NCBI GenBank assembly: GCA_029582165.1
Contig: CM055870.1
Location: forward strand, 48,068,513-48,132,512
Origin: Portulaca oleracea
Taxonomy: Eukaryota > Streptophyta > Magnoliopsida > Caryophyllales > Portulacaceae
DNA: 64,000 nucleotides
Direction of reading: 5' to 3'
A program made the translations under genes and the position numbers. Under the pieces are notes generated by a model that searched no databases, was not told the origin of the DNA, and worked only from the letters and a program-made list of their open reading frames with translations. Shown here piece after piece: positions 56,876 to 64,000 of this stretch (position 1 is its first letter; each line of letters starts with the position of its first letter).

Positions 56876-57197
56876 TTTCACAGTGGGAGGTTAGATGAAG
56901 GTGATTAATGCATGCATGGATTGCATGGAAGATGAGACAACCTTCATGTGTGGCACTCAACAACTCTATGGTGGTGACTACGTTACCTACCTAACAATCT
57001 TCCAAAGTGCCCTAGGGCTATTTCCTTCTGTCTTTACCATTTTCAAGCTTTTGTCTTGTTGCTCACTTTAATCTATTTCACTAAAACATTAGTGCATAGA
57101 ACTCATTGCCAATGTCATTCTTTCCCCTTTTTAGGTGCAGAAGATGAATGTTTCTTTTACCTAGAGCGAGAGCAGGTAAATTTAGTCATGCCTAGTG
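56876..57197. other. Intergenic, no gene seen
   Basis: No coding homology or repeat structure recognised. Confidence 0.5.
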
Positions 57198-57205
57198 GAT
57201 GGAGC

Positions 57206-57647
57206 CAGGGGTGTTGAAAACCGGTTAACCGTATATGCGGTTAACTGTATTTATTGTTTACGAATTTTATAAACCTAAACCAAAACTGCTTTATGCGGTT
57301 AACCGGTTTGTAGTTAACTGCCTTTGGAAACAAGAAACCGAAATCAAACCGAAACTGCATTGATAACATGGTTAACCGCTTTTTGGGTTCGGTTTATGGT
57401 AACCGCGGTTAACCGCCGCTTCCTAGAAATTTAAAGTAAGTAATGAAGAAAAATTAACATTTTGCTTTAAAATTTCAAATTTTGCACCTAATTTAATCAC
57501 GACCGGTTAACTGTGGTTAACCGTTTCATAAAAATGCAAAATCGAAACCTAAACCGCAATTTTCGAAAAATCCAAATGGTTAACTGCTTTTATCGGTTTG
57601 GTTTATGCGGTTTGGTTTTTGGTTTAGGTTTTTGTTGGACACCCTTA
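57206..57647. mobile_element. hAT-type MITE (442 bp) with 8-bp TSD
   Basis: Ends CAGGGGTGTTGAAAA and (inward from the right) TAAGGGTGTCCAACAAAAAC. TSD GATGGAGC (57198-57205) versus GATGTAGC (57648-57655), one mismatch. The interior is dense in GGTTAACCG palindromes and AACCGG words. Confidence 0.88.
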
Positions 57648-57690
57648 GATGTAGCTAGGTCGAAGTCAAGAGGGGTGATATTACATTTTA

Positions 57691-58100
57691 GAGAATTTTC
57701 ATTTGGTAGGCTTCAATTTTTGCATATTCCAAATTGTCAACCATTTTTGAAATTATTCCAAGAGGTAGGCTTATTTTGAAAATTATTCCAAATGGTAGAC
57801 TTGTTTTGAAAACGTTAAAAATTATTACAAGTTTTCAATCACTTTAAAAACTATTCCTAGTTTCCAAACACTTTAGATATCGATCATCCCAAGTGAGTCG
57901 ATTGTAAGATTGATAGTGAGAGCTAAATGAAATTGAGAAAGGAGGATCGAAAGTTTTGCGAACAATATTTTAACAACGGTACAAGAAGAAACTTACCACA
58001 TGAAATAATTTTCAAAATAAACATACCACTCGGAATAGTTTAAAAAGTGGTTGACAATTTAAAATATGTAAAAGATGAAGCCTACAAAATGGAATTTCCC
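57691..58100. mobile_element. Mutator-like foldback MITE, second copy of the 25393-25793 family
   Basis: Ends GAGAATTTTCATTTGGTAGG and (inward) GGGAAATTCCATTTTGTAGG. Internal blocks TTGTCAACCATTTTT and CATGAAATAATTTTCAAAAT match the copy in laccase intron 4. Flanks TACATTTTA/TATATTTTT are loosely similar. Confidence 0.85.
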
Positions 58101-58206
58101 TATATTTTTATTATAAGATCCTGAATTCTTATATATCATTAAAAGTATAATTATATATAGACTCTTTAGATGAGTACAATCATAAATAAATGACGTATCA
58201 AACAAT

Positions 58207-58396
58207 GGAGTTTTGGCCCTATTCTTTGGATAGGTTCACTAATTTATTCAATCCAATCCAATCCATACCTTACACAATTCCCCAAAAAACATCCTCGCTA
58301 AAAACGCAATTTCCCAAAAAAACATTATAACTTATCCAATCAAATCCAATCCAATCCATCCAAACCTAGTTTTAACTAATTCAAAGAACATGGCCT
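58207..58396. mobile_element. PIF/Harbinger-like MITE, degraded
   Basis: GGCCCTATTCTTTGGATAGG at the left and (inward from the right) GGCCATGTTCTTTGAATTAG. Interior AATCCAATCCAAT words. Flanking triplets do not match. Confidence 0.65.
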
Positions 58397-58507
58397 AAAT
58401 TTCTTTAGTCTCCAGAGTTAGGGATGGACGGGATGGTAAGTGCATACCAAACTATCATTGACTAGCATGATTCACAAACCCAATAATTTTCACCTATGAC
58501 ATCTTTA

Positions 58508-58668
58508 GACACCGTTTTTTTTTGCGTTAATGCAACTAACCGCAACGTAAACTACCGCAACCTACCGCAAATTACCTTTATCTTTTTCCTATTTCCACCG
58601 TAACTTACCGTAATGTACCACAATTAATCGCAACGCAATGCAAATTAAACTCACAAAAGAACGGTGCC
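58508..58668. mobile_element. PIF/Harbinger-like MITE (161 bp), TTA TSD
   Basis: Ends GACACCGTTTTTTTTTGCG and (inward) GGCACCGTTCTTTTGTGAGT, flanked by TTA at 58505-58507 and 58669-58671. The interior repeats CCGCAACNTACCGC-like words. Confidence 0.82.
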
Positions 58669-58671
58669 TTA

Positions 58672-59190
58672 GTACTACCCGACTCATATGACCCACATTC
58701 TATAATTTTTATCTAATGAGATTTTTTTTTTTTTGGTTCCATCACAAATTGAGACAAGTAGGAAAATTTTCCACACCACATTCCGAACATTCCTTTGTGA
58801 AGAATACTTCACTCAAAAATCAAATCCAGTGAAGGTGGAAAGTGGAGTCCTTGCCAACAAGACAGGAACTTATTGGCTTGTTAGTATATTCTTTTAGTTT
58901 TTATTCAAATTAAAAAAACCTTTTGTATGTTTATAAATATTCTATTTTCAATTGTTTTTAATGATAGGTAAGTTCTATATTAGGGGGAACACCACTAAAT
59001 TTCTATAGGATAAAGTACGTAATTAAGTATATCAAATTGTCCATAATAAATACAATCCAACGACCATATAATTTTAATTTATAGAAAATATTTCACTTCC
59101 ACCACGTATCCACAATATAAATCTTAGGAGAACTTATAAAATAAGAAGCAGTTACTAATTTTTCAACCACCTCTTTTGGTTTGTTTTCCA
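58672..59190. other. Intergenic, no gene seen
   Basis: AT-rich, no coding homology or complete element recognised. Confidence 0.5.
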
Positions 59191-59196
59191 ATATAG

Positions 59197-60063
59197 GGTG
59201 TGTTTAGTACAAAGGAAAACCATTTTCTAGGAAAATGGTTTTCATTGGAAAATGATTTTCTTAGAAAATGAATTTTCATTTGATATTTTCTCATGTTTGG
59301 TACACATGAAAATGATTTTCACGTGTTTAATAATGAGACAAAGATTAAAAGGCGTGTGTGAAAGAGAGTGGTGGAGAGAGAGAGAGAGGGGGGGGGGAGA
59401 GATATTAAAAAGGGTGCATGAGAGAGAGTGGTGTAGAGAGAGAGAGAGAGAGAGATAGAAATATCAAAATGGGTGTAGCAGAGAAAGTGGTGCAGAGTGA
59501 AAAACGAGAAAGATATATTAAAACACGTACATGAGAGAGAGTGGTGGAGAGATAAATTAAAACGAGTGTAAGATAGAGTGGTGGAGAGAGAGAGATAGAA
59601 ATATCAAAACGGGTGTAGCAAAGAAAGTAGTGCAGAGTGAAAAACGAGAGAAATATATTAAAACACATGCATGAGAGATAGTGGTCGAGAGAGAGAAAAC
59701 TGAGAGAGAGAAAGAAAGAGAGAGAGAGAGAGAGAGAAAACTGAGAGAGAAATAATAAAACAGGTGTAGGAGAGAGAGTGGTGAAAGAGAGAAAAAAACA
59801 GAGAGAAAGATGAGGGAGAGACAGAGAGAGATAAATATTCAAATCGGTGTGTGAGAGAGAGAAAAAAGGAAGAGAGAACGAAAGAAGAGAGAGAGAGAGA
59901 GTAGGGAAGAGAAAGAGAAAATGATTTTCCTTAGATTTGAGTCAAGAAAATAATTTACAAAGGGGTGGGGGAAAATCATTTTCTTGGAAAATGGTTTTCT
60001 ACATTTTCCAGTAACCAAACACCGGAAAATGGGAAAATCATTTTCATCGCAACCAAACACACC
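59197..60063. mobile_element. MITE with GGTGTGTTT termini and internal GA-rich satellite
   Basis: Ends GGTGTGTTTAGTACAAAGGA and (inward) GGTGTGTTTGGTTGCGATGA, each followed by palindromic AACCATTTTC/GAAAATGGTT blocks. 59340-59930 is GA-rich with a 140-bp direct repeat (units at about 59461 and 59601). TSD not clear. The 145-codon frame on the minus strand (59405-59842) is a translation of the GA/CT repeat. Confidence 0.8.
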
Positions 60064-60104
60064 TATAATGTTTTATCTTACTCCAAACATTGAGAGTACT
60101 AAAG

Positions 60105-60300
60105 TACTCTCTCCGCTCCATATTAACTATCGTCTTTGAAAATCATGTAGCCAAATTTCAAAAATTTTGACAATAAATTTCTCAATATATATACAATGAG
60201 TTGCTATATAAATTTACCACCATTAGATTCGTAACGAACAATACTATCATAAAAGTACAATATTACAATTGTTAATAATATATTATGTAATCCAATTCAA
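60105..60300. repeat. Stowaway-like MITE fragment
   Basis: TACTCTCTCCGCTCCATATT then ATCGTCTTTGAAAATC resembles a left end; no right terminus recognised. Confidence 0.4.
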
Positions 60301-60475
60301 TCCAATCCAAAAAACAAGGCCTTAGATTGCATGGTTGTCGTGATCACTCTTGAACATTTTGTCTAGCGCGATGCTCGAACACCAAAAGGTTGATCGCTAT
60401 CTACATGATTAAAGACGTGCTTACCTGTTGCAACCACTAATTAGCATAGATCTTTGCATTGTGTGTGTAGCCGTG

Positions 60476-60740
60476 TACTCCATCCGTTTTTATTTAACTG
60501 TCACTTTAATTTCTGCGTCAGTTAAATTTTGAAAAATTTGAGCATTAGTATGTCAATATATACAATGTTTTGTTATGTTAAAATATTATTATTAGATTTA
60601 TAACAAAAAATATTATCATAAAAGTATAATATTATAATTTTTTGATAAAATATATTATGAAAAATTTTCTATAAAAAAAAGTATTGAAGGTCATGTAACA
60701 TTTGCTAAATGAGCAAATGACAGTTATTGTGAAATGGAGA
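60476..60740. mobile_element. Stowaway-like MITE
   Basis: Left TACTCCATCCGTTTTTATTT then AACTGTCAC; right GACAGTTATTGTGAAATGGA. The ends pair imperfectly. Its order of internal words resembles 23786-24020. Confidence 0.65.
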
Positions 60741-61055
60741 CAATTCGGTTTTATTAGGAGTAATTTACATTTGTGGGATTTGTAAATTTGATTACACTAG
60801 TTTTTACATACTTGACTTTTGTGAAAGGACTTTTATCGTATTTCACCAGATTATAAAACTTTTTACACCCCATAGATGTTCTTCTATAATTTTTCTTGGG
60901 ATTTCCGGTGAAAATGGATTTTTAATTATAAAGTGATGATAGTTTTGCCTTCTTAATTTTTTATTCGTCATCTTTACTCATATATTTCCTAGTCATTCGA
61001 AAAATTGTCTTTTTAACTCCTTTAATATTATATTTGAATTCAATATTTAATAATA

Positions 61056-61579
61056 GGAAAATTGGATTATAATAATCTCATATTTTGCGAATTGGATGGC
61101 GATAATCTCTACTTCGAGTTTGTATTCTGGTGGTCCAAAAGAAAAATTGAATTGTAGTGGGACATTATAGAGAATATACCCTCAATATCATAGATTTTGT
61201 GTTGCATTTGATTCAAAACTTTGTATAACACTTTACCGTGATTTTTAATGAATTTACGACGTTTCTCCCAATTTTTTTCACTATTTTTACTATTTTTTCA
61301 CTTTTATTTCTTTTAAAAAATCATAATAATTACTCGGAGTCTCAAAAAAAATAAAATATATATTTTAGAAACTACAATTCATTACTTTTCTATGGGTAGG
61401 AACGAAAAAAACAAAAACAATATGGGGTAGGAATGAAAAAATTAAAAAGAATGTGGAGGTGGATTTGGTACTACTACAATTCAATTTTATTTTCTTTTGG
61501 ACCACCAGAATACAAACTGAAAGTAGGGATTATCGCCATCCAATTTGTAAAATATGGGATTATTATAATCCAATTTTCC
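61056..61579. mobile_element. Mutator-like foldback MITE (524 bp)
   Basis: Arms of about 115 bp begin GGAAAATTGGATTATAATAA on both sides and include GGTGGTCCAAAAGAAAA. Flanks TTAATAATA and TTAATAAATA are near-identical. Fragments of the same family occur at 3702-3725 and about 25990-26010. Confidence 0.88.
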
Positions 61580-62470
61580 TTAATAAATATATGGTAATTT
61601 TAAATATTATATTAAATATTATCAAATTATATTTGTATAAAAATTTTCCTTTTAATTACATAAAAGATTTCATTAGTTTAGATGTTAATCATAAAATGTA
61701 TAATTACATCTGTTCATACTTAGTTTTTTAAATTTAATTTTACACTAATATTTATTTAACATTTTTATATGAAACAATTCAATAAAGGTCGATCAATTAA
61801 AAGTCATAAATTGAAGTATTTGAGTAATTTATAAACAAACCAATAGTAATGAATACATTAAACAAATATTTTCACGGTGAATGTAATTATTAAATTGCCA
61901 CCTCTATATTTTCATCTTCATTTAATCTTTTATATTAATCACCCCTATATAATTATAAAATGTTACCACAAAATTTTACTTTTCACAATACATTTATAGT
62001 GAGACGTTTTAAATAAGATTTACTAATTTTAAATTCTAGATCTAAAATTTTATTTTTACCTACAAAAGACCAAAAAGAAAACCTTAAAATCCCAAACCCA
62101 CCATTTCATTTTCCATACAATCAAACCACCCACACCTACCCTGTTTGTTTCATTTTACATTTGAATTGTAAAATGAACCCATCTTAAATTGCTATCCAAT
62201 AAATAAATAAATAAATAATTACCTGTCCTACTCCCATTTAGCCATTAGAAGTCAATCGTCTATTCCTCTACCCATTGAGCTTGCTTCGGGTGGTGCTAAG
62301 AGATCGAAGGCTCACTCCTTACATCATCTCCGAAAAGGAAATGTTTCAATCCTCTTCTATGAAGTCAAAACTAATCTAACTTTTCTGAAGATTTGCAGTT
62401 CTTTGCCTATTATAATATTGGAGTATTTCAAAAGTTAAGAGGCTAAGAAAAATTATAATATAAGTTCTTT
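61580..62470. other. AT-rich intergenic, no gene seen
   Basis: No coding homology. A short (AAAT)n tract is at about 62195-62216. Confidence 0.5.
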
Positions 62471-62482
62471 GCCTACAGGACA

Positions 62483-63080
62483 TGTTGGTGTCCAGAAGCT
62501 CAAGTAAAGACAACACAGGCCAACACGAACCATGCTAGCATGACACGGGTCGTGTTGAGGCCATCACTGTCCGTGTTGGATCAATATAGTCTGTGGTGAT
62601 GCCTAGTTGTGTGAGATTTGAAATTCCTTAATTTCAGCCCCATTAATTAACACATGGGGAATCTTGTTCGGATCATTCTTGACTGATCATCTCAGTCAAT
62701 GATGATCCCTTGATCATGGTCAAAAATCTTATGGACAGTGCCTCTTAATCATGCTTTGTGATTGGCAAGTTTGAATGCTCCTAAACACTATAAATAAGGG
62801 ATGAATTTCATTCATCCAACACACCACAACCATTCTTCCTTCTTCCTAGAAAGCTTCAACACAACTCCTAAAGTGTTGAACTGCAGCAACTTCTTGAGAG
62901 TTTCTTGAAAGATCTTGTACTTTGCTTACAAGAGGTTAGATTTTATCCTTGAGTCTATTAACGGTCTTCTGAAAAAGTATTAAGGGGAAACAAGTTTTGA
63001 CCCTCGACTCTTAGCTACCCAAGTAATCCCCCATCTTGTGTGAGAATTGAACGTGTTAACCCATATTTCCAAGATGTTCA
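62483..63080 (+). mobile_element. LTR-like sequence with TATA box
   Basis: Starts TGTTGGTGTCCAGAAGCTC, contains CACGGGTCGTGTTG and CCGTGTTGG words, and has TATAAATAAGGG at 62789-62800 followed by a leader rich in CTTCAACACAACTCC. The right end is not defined and no coding region follows. Confidence 0.5.
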
Positions 63081-64000
63081 TGCCTACAATAGGAGGTTTG
63101 CATAGTAAGAATAAACAAAATGTGCTTTTTGCTTTACCTTAAAAAAGATTAATTTCAATTGGCAAGACCTTAAGTACCACCAAAAATTTTATCTAGAAAA
63201 ACTAGCAAGTAATATCTAATCGAGTGCAACGTTATGTTGATTGAGCTTAACATATTATTGAAAACCATAGCAAAAAGCAAGACAACAAACCAACATCTAG
63301 TTGTACTTTCTTTATCTAGCCGTCGATCTGGTACGATGAGGAATGGACCTGATTCGTAATATATGATGAGAGAGGCGAATAAGTAAGCTAAGGAAGTTTA
63401 GTACTGACTGACCAATGAGAGGGGACTTGGTCTCATATATGTAATGTCCGTACTTTTTTAAAATTAAGTGTCAAAATGTCTTAGTGGCATACTTAGTCTC
63501 ACTTGAGTTAGTACACGAGTCCATATAAGATCCATAAGGTCCAAGTAAGGTCCATGACGTCGATGTAAGTCCATGCATGTCTATGATATCCAAATGAGTC
63601 TATAAGGTTCATACATTTCAAGTGTTATTACTGTCATATATGACCTCTTCCATATTGGTGTTTATTCATTATAGTCATTGCATGGGTTAAGTGAGGCCAA
63701 ATGAGGCCGACTTACTTCCCTAAGGAGAAAGGTGGGTAGTCCTCACTTCATAACTCCTAAGGGAGTGGACCCATAGCTTCAACCTTCTCCTTTAAGTTAT
63801 TATTGCCAAGTTGATCTTACAAGACGAGGATATCCCAATGGTCGGGACATAATTTACCTAGGGAGGAGGTGGGTGTTACGAATGTCCCGACAATGTTCGA
63901 TATACGTGGAGATTAAACCAAAGTAATATAGTGATTATATGTCTTGCTAGAGACCTCTATAATTAGTAATTAAATATGTTTAATTACAACTATATTATTT
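63081..64000. other. Retroelement-like sequence to the right edge, unclassified
   Basis: No gene. 63510-63620 has loosely repeated GTCCATGTAAG-like words. GGAGGAGGTGGG then TGTTACGAATGTCCCGAC at about 63861-63891 resembles a polypurine tract and LTR start; the word GTCGGGACA (63841) is its inverse. Too little is in the window to name the element. Confidence 0.35.

Noticed and set aside
59405..59842. 145-codon Ser/Leu/Phe-rich frame that looks like a membrane protein
   Set aside because: It translates a GA/CT satellite inside a MITE.

Overview
This is a nuclear flowering-plant window, almost certainly from a eudicot. It shows spliced genes with GT-AG introns and laccase and organellar tRNA-synthetase genes of plant type. 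It also has a tRNA-derived Au-like SINE, MITEs of at least four superfamilies, and nested LTR retrotransposons. I cannot name the species. Only two host genes can be supported; nearly everything else is mobile DNA in various stages of decay.

Layout. (1) 104-1412, minus: the first three exons of a chloroplast/mitochondrial-type alanine--tRNA ligase, running off the left edge. (2) 1.4-17.2 kb: intergenic DNA with MITEs, a decayed Ty1/copia pol, several LTRs (Tekay-like, SIRE-like, Tat/Athila-like), a broken Ty3/gypsy gag, and three LTR-associated minisatellites. (3) 17789-31280, minus: a complete six-exon laccase gene. The six exons join in phase to 1707 nt (568 codons plus stop). All four copper-binding blocks are present. 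Introns 3, 4 and 5 are 3.1-4.7 kb long and packed with MITEs whose target-site duplications (TSDs) can still be read. (4) 31.3-36.2 kb: AT-rich intergenic DNA, a copia RNase H remnant, microsatellites and an Au-like SINE. (5) 36193-45791: a copia element with matching LTRs and a perfect 5-bp TSD, split by a 6.7-kb Ty3/gypsy element (37794-44514) with two 971-bp LTRs. (6) 46.5-54.6 kb: a second, badly decayed copia element broken by three LTR insertions. (7) 54.8-61.6 kb: a dense run of MITEs. (8) 61.6-64 kb: AT-rich DNA and LTR-like sequence.

The two host genes have no visible functional link. The main story is genome structure: transposons inside transposons, often dated relative to each other by intact TSDs, and a laccase gene that stays intact while its introns hold more than a dozen insertions. 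I found no convincing new protein system. The most unusual objects are a 1.5-kb Mutator-like element carrying a telomere-like array, a nest of two hAT MITEs in one Harbinger-like MITE, a MITE inserted into a member of its own family, and an LTR with an array of short GTCAC/GTGAC inverted repeats.
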